Origin: Cystobacter ferrugineus
Lineage (GTDB): Bacteria > Myxococcota > Myxococcia > Myxococcales > Myxococcaceae
NCBI RefSeq assembly: GCF_001887355.1
Contig: NZ_MPIN01000004.1
Coordinates: 285,174-349,173 of the forward strand
Length of the DNA: 64,000 bases
Direction: 5' to 3'
The notes under the pieces are model-generated. The model did no database searches. It worked only from the letters and a program-made list of their open reading frames with translations, and was not told where the DNA came from. The translations under genes and the position numbers were made by a program. Each line of letters begins with the position of its first letter. Position 1 is the first letter of the stretch. Below are positions 29,194 to 38,998 of this stretch, piece by piece.

Positions 29194-29842
29194 CGCCCGC
29201 GCCCAACCGGAACGCCACCCACTCGCGCGCCCGGGTGTTGGCCTGGAGCAGGAAGTCGAAGTGCCCGGCCTGGATCCGCCGCACCAGCACCTCGTCGCGG
29301 GCGATGATGTCGGCGGCGTCCCAGGGAAAGGTCCGGGGCGGAGGCAGATCCTCGCTGTCGGCCATGGAGGAGGGAGCGACCTCCAGGTAGCGCGCGTACG
29401 TGGCGAGGAACCGGTCCACGCTCGAGGCCACGGGGATGGCGTACAGCGACTCGTACACGTCGACCCACACCACCGGCTGTACCCCCTCGGCGTCCGCCCG
29501 CTCGGGCACCGTGGCGTAGCAGTAGGCCAGCCGGTCGTCCTTGCCGAACACGAGCAGGGAGCCGAAAGGTGCTGCCCAGTCCCGGCGCCAGTGGGCGTTC
29601 ACCCGGTGCAGATCCGGCCGCCGCTCGTGCCGGAGCGGGAAGAGGAACAGCTCGCCGTGGATCCACAGATAGCCCGTGCGCGAGTGGACGGCCGCCAACT
29701 GGGGGTCCATCGGCTGCCCGGCCACGAAGCCCTCCCTCCGGCGGCCCGGGGCCAGGGGCGGCTCCAACTTCAGGGGGTGGTCTCGGGAAAGACAGACCTC
29801 CAACAGGCGCTCGAAGCCAGGCAGCGCGATCGCGGACGGCAT
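29183..29842 (-). CDS. Uncharacterised protein, SMI1/KNR4(SUKH)-like features
   Basis: 219 residues. The order 'PFGSLLVFGKDDRLAYCYA', 'VVWVDVYESLYAIPVASSVDRFLATYARYLE' is like the cargo-binding core of the SMI1/KNR4 (SUKH) superfamily. That superfamily includes contact-dependent immunity proteins and general adaptors. The resemblance is of layout, not of a decisive motif. The C-terminal ~50 residues ('HFDFLLQANTRAREWVAFRLG') are charged. ATG 29842. There is no toxin gene next to it, so an immunity role is not supported by context. Soluble and cytoplasmic by composition. Confidence 0.65.
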   Translation of the reverse strand: MPSAIALPGFERLLEVCLSRDHPLKLEPPLAPGRRREGFVAGQPMDPQLAAVHSRTGYLWIHGELFLFPLRHERRPDLHRVNAHWRRDWAAPFGSLLVFGKDDRLAYCYATVPERADAEGVQPVVWVDVYESLYAIPVASSVDRFLATYARYLEVAPSSMADSEDLPPPRTFPWDAADIIARDEVLVRRIQAGHFDFLLQANTRAREWVAFRLGAGVRR

Positions 29843-29966
29843 GACGGGATTCTCCTCGGGGGGTGTCCTCTGCGGTCACCTTACTGTAGATGACGGCGAA
29901 GGTCATGTCACGAACCTGGCCGAAGCGCCCCCGGACCGGTGCGGCTCGTGGTAGGCAGCGGGGGCC

Positions 29967-31037
29967 ATGGACTCCACGCGAACCGCTCCTCGAATCCTCG
30001 TCGTCGGCTGTGGTGGCATCGGCGGCGTCCTGCTGTCACGTCTGCTGGAGTCGGGCCGGAAGGTCTCCGCGGTGGCCCGCCGCGAGGAGATCGCCCAGGT
30101 GCTGCGCACGCGCGGCCCGGTGCTGCGCGACTCGCGGGGCGAGCGCACCGTGAAGGGTGAGCTGGAGGTCTTCGTCCAGCCGCCCGCTCGAGGGGCCTAC
30201 GACTTCCTCCTGCTGGCCACGCCGCCCACCGGGGTGGAGGAGGCGGCCCGGGACACGGCGCACCTGCTCGCGCCCGGAGGCGCCATGGCGGTGCTCCCCA
30301 ACGGGCTGTGCGAGGAGCGGGTGGCCGCCATCGTGGGCGAGGAGCGGGTCATCGGCACCATCGTCGCCTGGGGCGCCTCGTCACCCGCGACGGGCGTCTA
30401 CGAACAGACGGCCGTGGGCGGCATGGTGCTCGGCACGCTCCGGGGCGAGAAGGATGCGCGCCTGGAGCGCCTGGCCGAGGTGCTGCGCGCGGTGGGCCCC
30501 GTGGACTTCACCACCAATCTGCGCGGCGCGCGCTGGAGCAAGCTGGGCATCAACTGCGCCATCTCCACCCTGGGCACCGTGGGGGGCAGCCGGTTGGGTC
30601 CGCTCCTGCGCCACCGTTTCATCCGCGAGCTGGCGCTGGACATCTTCACCGAGGTGGTCCAGGTGGCGCGCGCCGAGGGCGTGAAGCTGGAGAAGGTGGC
30701 GTCCTCGCTGGGGCTGGACTGGCTCGCGCTGAGCGATTCCGAGCGGCACGCGTGGGGCTCGCCGTCGCTGGTGCTCAAGCACGCGGCCCTGCTCGCCGTG
30801 GGCCTGCGCTACCGCCGGATGCGCTCGTCCATGCTGGCGGCGATCGAACGGGGGCGGGAGCCCCCCGTGGACTTCCTCAATGGTGAAGTCGTGCGGCATG
30901 CGCGCGCACACGCCCTCGCGGTGCCGGTGAACGAGCAGTTGCTGGAGGCGGTGCATGCCATGGCCCGGCGGCAGCTCACGCCCGGCGTGGAGACGCTGCG
31001 CCACATCCACGAGCGGACACGTCCGAAGGGGCCCTGA
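29967..31037 (+). CDS. 2-dehydropantoate 2-reductase family (ketopantoate reductase-like)
   Basis: 356 residues, about 50 more than canonical PanE. The NADP fold is 'ILVVGCGGIGGVLLSRLLE' (GxGxxG near 14-19) with basic residues after strand 2 ('SAVARREE') fitting NADPH. The catalytic-lysine region 'RWSKLGINCAISTLGTV' matches the family's K...N pattern, and 'VDFLNGEVVRHARAHALAVP' is the classic C-terminal block. In the canonical reaction it would make pantoate for coenzyme A, but many paralogues reduce other 2-oxo acids, so I do not assign panE. ATG 29967; there is no operon partner except possibly the transglycosylase 48 bp on. Confidence 0.85.
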   Translation: MDSTRTAPRILVVGCGGIGGVLLSRLLESGRKVSAVARREEIAQVLRTRGPVLRDSRGERTVKGELEVFVQPPARGAYDFLLLATPPTGVEEAARDTAHLLAPGGAMAVLPNGLCEERVAAIVGEERVIGTIVAWGASSPATGVYEQTAVGGMVLGTLRGEKDARLERLAEVLRAVGPVDFTTNLRGARWSKLGINCAISTLGTVGGSRLGPLLRHRFIRELALDIFTEVVQVARAEGVKLEKVASSLGLDWLALSDSERHAWGSPSLVLKHAALLAVGLRYRRMRSSMLAAIERGREPPVDFLNGEVVRHARAHALAVPVNEQLLEAVHAMARRQLTPGVETLRHIHERTRPKGP

Positions 31038-31085
31038 CAGGCCGGAAGTTGGACGGAACGCCAGGGCGCCCGTAGGAAGGAAGGC

Positions 31086-31760
31086 GTGCGGCGCAAACGG
31101 GCCAACAGGGCCAACAGGTTTCCCTGGGTGAAGGTGGGGCTGTGCGCCCTGGTGCCGCTCGTGCTCCTCAACCTGGCGGTGGCCTTCTTCGGTGACACCA
31201 CCGTGTCCCCCCTGTCCGTGTCCTTCCTCGCGGAGAAGGCCCACGCCCTGGCCGCCTATGCGCGCCACCGGCCCCAGTGCCTGCTCGACGGCCACCCGGA
31301 GCTCGAGCCCCTCATCCGCGACAGCGAGCGGCGCCACCACCTGCCCCCCGGCCTGCTGGAGGCGGTGGTCGAGGTGGAGTCCAACACCCAGCCCCACCGC
31401 ATCTCCCCCGCGGGCGCCATGGGTCCCGGCCAGCTCATGCCCTCCACCGCGAGCCTCATGCGCGTGGAAGACCCGTTCGATCCGGCACGGGCCCTGGACG
31501 GCAGCGCGCGCTACCTCTCCGAGCAGCTCACGCGCTACCAGGGCAACGTGGCGCTCGCGGTGGCCGCCTACAACGCGGGCCCCGGCAACGTGCGTGGCCG
31601 CGTGCCGCGCAACGGCGAGACGGAGTTCTACGTGAAGAAGGTGCTCGCCGCCTACGCGCGCCACCGGCCTCCACCGCCTCCGGCCAACGTGAAGCGACAG
31701 GCCCGTCCGGTGCGCTCCACCGCGCGCCATCCTCCGGGTGACCGACCCTCGGCCGGTTGA
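31086..31760 (+). CDS. Membrane-anchored lytic transglycosylase (SLT domain)
   Basis: 224 residues starting with GTG (GGAAGG upstream). A basic N-terminus and one membrane helix (about 18-35) place the rest in the periplasm. The SLT fold runs about 70-205: catalytic E98 in 'VVEVESNTQPHRIS', then 'GAMGPGQLMPSTASLM' and 'AVAAYNAGPGNV'. It would cleave peptidoglycan glycan strands with 1,6-anhydro formation, as Slt70/MltC-type enzymes do. The C-terminal ~25 residues are Arg/Pro-rich. The stop codon lies 58 bp before the vWA gene. Confidence 0.9.
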   Translation: MRRKRANRANRFPWVKVGLCALVPLVLLNLAVAFFGDTTVSPLSVSFLAEKAHALAAYARHRPQCLLDGHPELEPLIRDSERRHHLPPGLLEAVVEVESNTQPHRISPAGAMGPGQLMPSTASLMRVEDPFDPARALDGSARYLSEQLTRYQGNVALAVAAYNAGPGNVRGRVPRNGETEFYVKKVLAAYARHRPPPPPANVKRQARPVRSTARHPPGDRPSAG

Positions 31761-31818
31761 CCGATCTCCGCCGGATGACCGACGCGCGTGGAGCGCGAGC
31801 CGTGAGATCTCCACACGC

Positions 31819-33444
31819 ATGAACAAGCCCTCGAGCATCTCGAAGCGCGTCGTCCTGCTGTGCATGGGAACCCTGGCGGTGATGGGCGGAGGCGTCACCC
31901 TCTTCGGCAACAACCTGCGCAAGCTCACGGGCGCGAGCTCGGAGGCACTCGCGGGCAACGACGTGCAGTACGCCCCGCGCCTGGCGAAGAAGTCCCTGCG
32001 GACCTTCGGGAGCAACGAGGAGGAAGGCAACGCCTACACATATGCCCCGGCGCCCCGCGGCGGGCCCGCCACGGCAGGCTCCACCCACTCCGCCGAGCGC
32101 CCCAACCCCTTCACCCGCGCGAGCGAGGATCGCCTCTCCACCTTCGCGGTGGACGTGGACACCGCCTCCTACACGCTCTTCCGCCGCTACGTCACCCAGG
32201 GCCACCTGCCCCCGCCGGAGTCCATCCGCGTGGAGGAGTGGGTGAACTACTTCCGCTACCGCTACCCCTCGCCCACGGACGGTGACTTCCGCGTGGACCT
32301 GGAGGGAGCCCCCTCGCCGTACACGCGCGGCCGGCACCTGGTGAAGGTGGGGCTGCAGGGACGCACCATCGCCAAGAGCCAGCGCAAGCCCACGCACCTG
32401 GTCTTCCTCGTGGACACCAGTGGCTCCATGAACGCCGCGGACAAGCTGCCGCTCGCGCAGAAGTCCATGAAGCTGATGGTGGACGGACTCAACGAGACGG
32501 ACACCGTGGCGCTCGTCACCTACGCGAGCGGCGTGCGCGACGTGCTGCCCCCCACCCCGGCCTCCCAGCGCGACACGCTCTTCGACGCCATCGACTCGCT
32601 CACCGCCGGGGGCGGCACCGCCATGGGCAACGGGCTGGAGCTCGCCTACCGGCACGCGGCGCGCAACGCCCACCCCCGGAACGTCTCGCGCGTCGTCGTC
32701 CTCACCGACGGCGACACCAACATCGGCCCCAGGAACCCGGACTCCCTGCTCGAGACCATCCAGGGCTACGTGCAGGAGGGCGTCACGCTGTCCACCATCG
32801 GCCTGGGCATGGGCAACTACCGGGATGACCTGATGGAGCGCCTGGCCAACAAGGGCAATGGCAACAGCTTCTACATCGACAGCGAGCGCGAGGCGCGCCG
32901 CGTCTTCCAGGAGCGGCTGGCCGGCACGCTGGAGGTCATCGCCCAGGACGTGAAGGTGCAGGTGGAGTTCGACCCCACGGCCGTGCGCGGCTACCGGCTG
33001 GTGGGCTACGAGAACCGCGCCCTCGCCGACCGGGACTTCCGCGACGACAAGGTGGACGCCGGGGAGATCGGCGCCGGCCACACCGTCACCGCCCTGTACG
33101 AGGTGGATCTCACCGGCGAGGGCTCGCGCGTGGCCACCGTGCGCGTGCGCTCCAAGCGGCCCGGTGGCATGGAGGCCGCCGAGCAGAGCTTCCCCCTGGA
33201 GCGCGCGAGCCTGCACGCCGACCTGGACGAGGCCTCCTCCAACCTGCGCTTCGCCGCCGCCGTGGCGGGCACCGCGGACATCCTCCGGGGCGCTCCCGAG
33301 GCCCGGGAGTGGAGCCTGGCCACCGCCGAGTCCCTCGCCGAGGAGTCCGTGGACGGCCAGCCGGACCGCGCCGAGTTCCTCGGCCTGCTGCGCCAGGTGC
33401 GTGAGTGGCGCACCTCGTCCGTCGCCGCGAGCTACCCGGACTGA
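31819..33444 (+). CDS. von Willebrand factor A domain protein (YfbK type)
   Basis: 541 residues from ATG 31819. An N-terminal hydrophobic helix (about 10-33) acts as signal anchor. The vWF_A N-terminal domain ('STFAVDVDTASYTLFRRYV', 'VEEWVNYFRYRYPSP') is followed by the vWA domain with a complete MIDAS start D199-T-S-G-S-M and 'VVVLTDGDTNIG'. The C-terminal DUF3520 region has 'VEFDPTAVRGYRLVGYENR'. This is the architecture of E. coli YfbK, a periplasmic metal-dependent adhesion-type protein of unclear role. It follows a lytic transglycosylase in the same direction, compatible with an envelope function. It converges on nagB with 3 bp between stops. Confidence 0.9.
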   Translation: MNKPSSISKRVVLLCMGTLAVMGGGVTLFGNNLRKLTGASSEALAGNDVQYAPRLAKKSLRTFGSNEEEGNAYTYAPAPRGGPATAGSTHSAERPNPFTRASEDRLSTFAVDVDTASYTLFRRYVTQGHLPPPESIRVEEWVNYFRYRYPSPTDGDFRVDLEGAPSPYTRGRHLVKVGLQGRTIAKSQRKPTHLVFLVDTSGSMNAADKLPLAQKSMKLMVDGLNETDTVALVTYASGVRDVLPPTPASQRDTLFDAIDSLTAGGGTAMGNGLELAYRHAARNAHPRNVSRVVVLTDGDTNIGPRNPDSLLETIQGYVQEGVTLSTIGLGMGNYRDDLMERLANKGNGNSFYIDSEREARRVFQERLAGTLEVIAQDVKVQVEFDPTAVRGYRLVGYENRALADRDFRDDKVDAGEIGAGHTVTALYEVDLTGEGSRVATVRVRSKRPGGMEAAEQSFPLERASLHADLDEASSNLRFAAAVAGTADILRGAPEAREWSLATAESLAEESVDGQPDRAEFLGLLRQVREWRTSSVAASYPD

Positions 33445-33447
33445 GCC

Positions 33448-34188
33448 TCAGCCCGAGCCTTCCAGGCCATGCCCGGCCTCGGAATCCACCCACACCTCCA
33501 CCTGTCCGTGCAGTTGGAGCAGGGAGGCCGGGCAGTGCGAGGTGATGGGGCCGCGCACCATCGCCGTCACCGCCGCCGCCTTGTTCACCCCGAAGGCCAG
33601 CAGGATGACGCGGCGCGCCTTGAGCAGTGCTCCCATGCCCAGCGTGAGCGCCGCCATGGGCACCCGGGAAATCTCATCCCCGAAGATGGGGGCCATGGCC
33701 AGGCGCGTCTCGCGCGACAGCCGCGCCCGGTGGCTCGCCGCCTGGAGGCTGTCCCCCGGCTCGTTGAAGGCCACGTGCCCGTTGGAGCCGATGCCCAGCA
33801 GCAACAGATCGATCCCCCCCGCCGCCTCCAGGGCGGCGTCGTAGCGGGCGCACTCCCACTGGGCCTTCTCCGCGCTGCCGTCCAGGAAGTGCACGCGCTT
33901 CGGGGTCAGGTTCACGTGCTGGAAGAGATGGCGGTCCATGTAGGCGCGCAGACTGCATGGGTCGTCCGGCGGCAGGCCGAGGAACTCGTCCAGGTTGAAG
34001 GTCGTCACCCGGGAGAAGTCCAGCTCCCCGCGCTGATGGAGCGCCACCATCTGCCGGTACACGTTGAGGGGGCTGCGTCCCGTGGGCAGACCGAGCACCA
34101 GGGAGGGCTTCTCACGGACCGCCGCCGCGACGTGGGCGGCACAGGCGGCGGCGGCATCCACTTCCGAGGAGAAGACGCGGACGTTCAA
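33448..34188 (-). CDS. nagB: Glucosamine-6-phosphate deaminase
   Basis: 246 residues, near the usual length. 'LVLGLPTGRSPLNVYRQM' is the phosphate-binding loop, 'TTFNLDEFLGL' carries the catalytic aspartate, and 'LLLGIGSNGHVAFNEPGDSL' carries the catalytic histidine. It converts glucosamine-6-phosphate to fructose-6-phosphate and ammonia, feeding amino-sugar carbon into glycolysis. The start is TTG at 34188 with no recognisable ribosome-binding site; no better in-frame start precedes the conserved region, so translation may be weak. The phosphofructokinase that would take its product onward is the neighbour, transcribed divergently. Confidence 0.92.
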   Translation of the reverse strand: MNVRVFSSEVDAAAACAAHVAAAVREKPSLVLGLPTGRSPLNVYRQMVALHQRGELDFSRVTTFNLDEFLGLPPDDPCSLRAYMDRHLFQHVNLTPKRVHFLDGSAEKAQWECARYDAALEAAGGIDLLLLGIGSNGHVAFNEPGDSLQAASHRARLSRETRLAMAPIFGDEISRVPMAALTLGMGALLKARRVILLAFGVNKAAAVTAMVRGPITSHCPASLLQLHGQVEVWVDSEAGHGLEGSG

Positions 34189-34397
34189 GGAGGAAGGACC
34201 GTGGCCTGAGGGAGGCCTCCAGCATAGCGCCCAGCGAGGCCCCCGTCACCCATCGCATCGGGCAGGGCCCCCGGGGTGGAGTGGGTAGGGTCGGCCCGGG
34301 CACCACCCCCCGGGGCTGGTGGCCCCCCCCTCGGACGGGCGAATTCACCTCAACTTCGAGGATGACTCGCGCGGGAGGTGAGCTAGAAGACGCGTTC

Positions 34398-35435
34398 ATG
34401 AAAGTCGCCGTTCTCACGGGCGGGGGTGATTGCCCCGGCCTCAACGCGGTCATCCGCGCTGTCGTTCGCCGCGCGAGCGCCCATGGTTTCGAGATGATGG
34501 GCCTGCGCGATGGGTGGAAGGGTCTGCTCGACGACAACCACTTCCGCCTCACCCGGGAGACCACCTCGGGCATCCTCCATCGGGGTGGCACCATCCTGGG
34601 CACCTCCCGCGTCAACCCGTTCAAGGTCGAGAACGGGCTGGAACGTGTCAAGCGCGCCATCGAGCGCAATGACATCCACGCCGTCATCGCCATTGGCGGT
34701 GAGGGGACGCTGTCGGCGGCCACGCGCATGTCCCAGGAGGGCGTGCGCATCGTGGGCGTGCCCAAGACGATCGACAACGATCTGAACGGCACGGACTTCA
34801 CCTTCGGTTTCGACACCGCGGTGGGCATCGCCACCGAGGCGATTGATCGGCTGCACTCCACCGCCGAGTCGCACAAGCGCGTCATCGTGTGCGAGGTGAT
34901 GGGCCGGCACGTGGGGTGGATCGCCACGTACGCGGGCCTGGCCGGCGGCGCGGATGTGATCCTCGTGCCCGAGGTCCCCGCGGACCTGGAGCGCGTGGCC
35001 GAGCACATCAAGCACCGCCATGCCTCCGGGCGCACCTTCTCCATCGTCGTGGTGGCCGAGGGCACGCGCATCAAGCTGTCGCACGAGGGCCAGGAGCAGC
35101 TCATCACCTCGGGCGCGCTGGACGAGGCGGGCCGGCCCCGGCTGGGAGGCGTGGGCGCCCTGCTGGCCACTGAAATCGAGCGGCGCACGGGCTACGAGAC
35201 GCGCGTGTCGGTGCTCGGCCACATCCAGCGCGGCGGCGCGCCCACGGCGCATGACCGGGTGCTCGCCACGCGCTACGGCGTGCACGCCTGCGACATGGTG
35301 GCCCGGGGCGAGTTCGGCAAGATGGCCGCCCTGCGTGGCAACGAGATCGTCAGCGTGGACCTGTCCGAGGCCACGCGCGAGCTCAAGAAGGTGCCGCAGG
35401 AGTTCTTCCAGGTCGCCCAGGTGTTCTTCGGCTAG
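34398..35435 (+). CDS. 6-phosphofructokinase, actinobacterial-type (mixed-substrate group)
   Basis: 345 residues from ATG 34398. 'VLTGGGDCPGLNAVIRAVV' binds the nucleotide, 'PKTIDNDLNGTDFTFGFDTA' holds the catalytic aspartates, and 'EVMGRHVGWIATYAGLAGG' binds fructose-6-phosphate. The position that separates ATP from pyrophosphate enzymes is G103 in G100-G-E-G-T104, which predicts ATP use. The partner position is K123, as in the ~340-residue enzymes of Streptomyces, not the glycine of E. coli PfkA. It phosphorylates fructose-6-phosphate in glycolysis. The allosteric site of PfkA is not obviously kept. Confidence 0.93.
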   Translation: MKVAVLTGGGDCPGLNAVIRAVVRRASAHGFEMMGLRDGWKGLLDDNHFRLTRETTSGILHRGGTILGTSRVNPFKVENGLERVKRAIERNDIHAVIAIGGEGTLSAATRMSQEGVRIVGVPKTIDNDLNGTDFTFGFDTAVGIATEAIDRLHSTAESHKRVIVCEVMGRHVGWIATYAGLAGGADVILVPEVPADLERVAEHIKHRHASGRTFSIVVVAEGTRIKLSHEGQEQLITSGALDEAGRPRLGGVGALLATEIERRTGYETRVSVLGHIQRGGAPTAHDRVLATRYGVHACDMVARGEFGKMAALRGNEIVSVDLSEATRELKKVPQEFFQVAQVFFG

Positions 35436-35502
35436 AGCGGCCGGCCGGGCGGGGCAGCCGAGGGGGCCAGGCAACAAGCCGCCAGGAGCACCCGCCCGCC
35501 GA

Positions 35503-35535
35503 TGAGGACCCGGGCCCCGGGCCGAGCCGTCCTCA
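35503..35535. terminator. Hairpin between convergent genes
   Basis: TGAGGAC (35503-35509) pairs with GTCCTCA (35529-35535), with further CCGGG/CCCGG pairing inside. It lies between the convergent phosphofructokinase and DUF3396 genes and covers the latter's stop codon. There is no T-run; it may act as a bidirectional barrier. Confidence 0.3.
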
Positions 35536-36573
35536 GTCGAGAAAGCGTCTCCACCAGCGCCGCGCCTCGTCCTCGGTGAGGAGGAGCGAGGTGTAGCGCG
35601 TCTCTCCGGCGGGAGGGAGGAACAAGGGCTCGAGCCAGGGCTCCAGGACATGGGCGAGTTCCCGATACGCGGGAAGGCTCTTCCCAGCGGTCAAATCCCC
35701 CGCCTCCGGCCGCTCACCCAGGGAGACCACGGCGCGCTCCTCGTCGAGCGCCGCCACGGTCGTCTCGGCGGACCGCAGCCGGGAGCGCAGGGCGTCCGCA
35801 CCGCCGAGCTGGCCGAGGACGGGGGAACCGAGGAAGTTGAGCCAGTGGACGCCATCCACGTGAAGACCCATCCGCTCCTCGTGGCCCCAGGCATCCCGGA
35901 GATCCAGGCCCGGGTAGCGCAGGGGCCCGACGCGCAGGGAGTCGTCCGCCCGCGGAAGCCACCAATAGAGCCGCAAGGCCAGGCCCGCGTGCCCCGAGGC
36001 GAAACGCAGTTGGGAGGCCATGTCGAGCACCAACTGACGCACGGGCCCATGCCCATGCCGTTCGAGGAACTCGATGGGGAGCGTCGCCGTGAGCAGGCTC
36101 ACGAATGTTGTCTCGGGAGCGGGCCGCCACGGAATGCGGGCCTTGTATTCGAGTTCGTAGCCATTCCGGTTGCCAGAGCCCCCCGTGAAGAGGAGCCCAC
36201 GCTCGAAGCGCCGCTTCTCGATTTCGCTCTGCTCCCAGTCCTCGTAATCATCCGGGAAGGACCAGCGCCTGGTGTTCTGGAGAAGAAGGCGCACCCATCC
36301 CCATTGTTCCGTGGTCAAGGCGGAGCCCTCGTCATAGGAACGGCTCACGTAATTGATGGTCTTGGGTCCCTCCCCCACAGCGCGCATGTAACAATCGATG
36401 GCATGGCCCACCCCCTGCGCGATGTCAGGGTGATCGTGCGGCATGTAGAAGGCGATGCGGAACACCTCGCGCGCGAGCAAGCGTCGATGGGGACGCTGAA
36501 TTCCCCCAGGACTCATCAGCACCCGAACCTCGGGAATACCTCGGAGGCGGAAGCGGGGGTAGTCGTTCGCCAT
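35533..36573 (-). CDS. DUF3396 (type VI immunity family) protein
   Basis: 346 residues from ATG 36573, preceded by GAGGGG and sharing one base with the upstream stop (TGATG). The sequence has the layout of the family annotated as type VI immunity proteins in myxobacteria: 'VFRIAFYMPHDHPDIAQGVG', 'FASGHAGLALRLYWW', 'RYPGLDLRDAW' and 'GVHWLNFLGSPVLGQLGGAD'. It has no signal peptide and is probably cytoplasmic. The tight overlap with a predicted secreted nuclease gene indicates a toxin-antidote pair. The rest is inference from that context; binding has not been shown. Confidence 0.82.
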   Translation of the reverse strand: MANDYPRFRLRGIPEVRVLMSPGGIQRPHRRLLAREVFRIAFYMPHDHPDIAQGVGHAIDCYMRAVGEGPKTINYVSRSYDEGSALTTEQWGWVRLLLQNTRRWSFPDDYEDWEQSEIEKRRFERGLLFTGGSGNRNGYELEYKARIPWRPAPETTFVSLLTATLPIEFLERHGHGPVRQLVLDMASQLRFASGHAGLALRLYWWLPRADDSLRVGPLRYPGLDLRDAWGHEERMGLHVDGVHWLNFLGSPVLGQLGGADALRSRLRSAETTVAALDEERAVVSLGERPEAGDLTAGKSLPAYRELAHVLEPWLEPLFLPPAGETRYTSLLLTEDEARRWWRRFLD

Positions 36574-37232
36574 CACTTCCCCTCGTACAGCTTGCTCCCG
36601 TTCGGAGTCACGAGACTCACCCGGCAATCCTTGGAGAGACGCATGTAGCCTTTCAGTTGAGCCTCCACTCCAGGAGAACGTATTGGATCAAGCCGATGCC
36701 TTTCATAACAAGGGAACTTGAACTCCAAGACACACTGAATATCAGTGGCATTCCGAGTGGCATGCACTACGAGATCAGGCTTGAGAGAATCACGCTTGTT
36801 GTTGGTGAGGACGGTGCCATTCTGCTTCTGGTAGGCCCCGTTGATGTCGGCATGGGCCTGGGCGACGCACTGCTCCACGACGGCTTGGACTTCGGCCAAT
36901 TCCGCCTCGGTAAGAAGCCGTTGAACGGTGAGGAGGCCCTGAACGGTCTCGCCCGCCTGAACGACCTTCTCGACCACCGGAAGCCGAGTCACCGTGGGTG
37001 CGACGAACTCGCCCGTGCTCGCATTGACCGGGGCGGCACAGGCCGCGCCACAGGACTGATTGAATCGAGAGTACCCTCCGTTGAGTGGCCCACTCCAAGA
37101 CGACTGGGGTTGGATGCGAATGGCCACCGTGGAGCAGGAGAGGCAGAGGAACACCGCCACCGAGGCGGCAAGGAGAAGCCGCGTGGGCAGCCTCTCCCGA
37201 GGACAGGTCGATCCAGGTCGTGGAGAAAACAC
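36573..37232 (-). CDS. Putative secreted/lipidated PD-(D/E)XK nuclease effector
   Basis: 219 residues from GTG 37232, chosen because GAGGGA is placed seven bases before it; an earlier in-frame GTG at 37310 lacks a site. The N-terminus is a signal ('LLLAASVAVFLCLSC', possible acylated C33). The C-terminal part shows P152-D153 and, 16 residues on, E170-F-K172 ('VLEFKFPC'), the literal PD...ExK pattern of restriction-endonuclease-fold nucleases. Family identity is not known to me. Base composition is lower in G+C than the flanks, which fits horizontal transfer. The DUF3396 immunity gene overlaps its stop by one base. Lipidation would be unusual for a toxin, so export by another route is possible. 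Confidence 0.7.
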   Translation of the reverse strand: MFSPRPGSTCPRERLPTRLLLAASVAVFLCLSCSTVAIRIQPQSSWSGPLNGGYSRFNQSCGAACAAPVNASTGEFVAPTVTRLPVVEKVVQAGETVQGLLTVQRLLTEAELAEVQAVVEQCVAQAHADINGAYQKQNGTVLTNNKRDSLKPDLVVHATRNATDIQCVLEFKFPCYERHRLDPIRSPGVEAQLKGYMRLSKDCRVSLVTPNGSKLYEGK

Positions 37233-37686
37233 CGTGCATCCCTCAAGTACGCATCTCAGGTGAATATCCTCGATTACACAAATTGAACTCCCGTCCGTCA
37301 AGCCGGACACGGACGCGTGAGCCCTCCCCTGATCGAGCGGCCACGAGAAGACATCGACGAGCCGAACGATTCCCGCACGTCGAGAAAGCGCTCACCCCTC
37401 GCGAAAAAGCCCTTCGTGCCGTCCGCTTCCTCACCCCGGAATCGCCCCGCGGGGCAGGATGAAAGGAACCCTTGTTTGACTTTCAGACCCGGACCTCGTC
37501 TCGAGGAGCCGTATTGGTTTCCAGAGCTTGTGAGATAACGAAGACGTACCAAATCATTGCCTACGCACCCGAGAACGACCCGGCGATAAGGAATCACCCG
37601 AACGCACATCGCGTCGACGCGTGGCGTCCGTTCCGGCCAGGGAAGCTCGCGGGGTGGTCATGCGGTGACAACAGGGGGGCAGGCAC
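37233..37686. other. Intergenic region, promoter side of two divergent transcripts
   Basis: This 454-bp stretch separates the effector gene (minus) from the inositol-phosphate synthase gene (plus). Its G+C content is visibly lower than that of the surrounding genes. Short open frames on both strands have no coding-like composition. A 10-bp palindrome GCGTCGACGC is at 37611-37620, about 70 bp before the synthase start. No clear promoter hexamers were found. Confidence 0.5.
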
Positions 37687-38916
<1,230 letters not shown>

Positions 38917-38998
38917 GCGAGCTGATGGATCTCGAACGCGTGCGCACGCCCGCTCATCCCGACGTCGCGCCGGCCTCCATTGCCCTGAAGGAGTTGTC

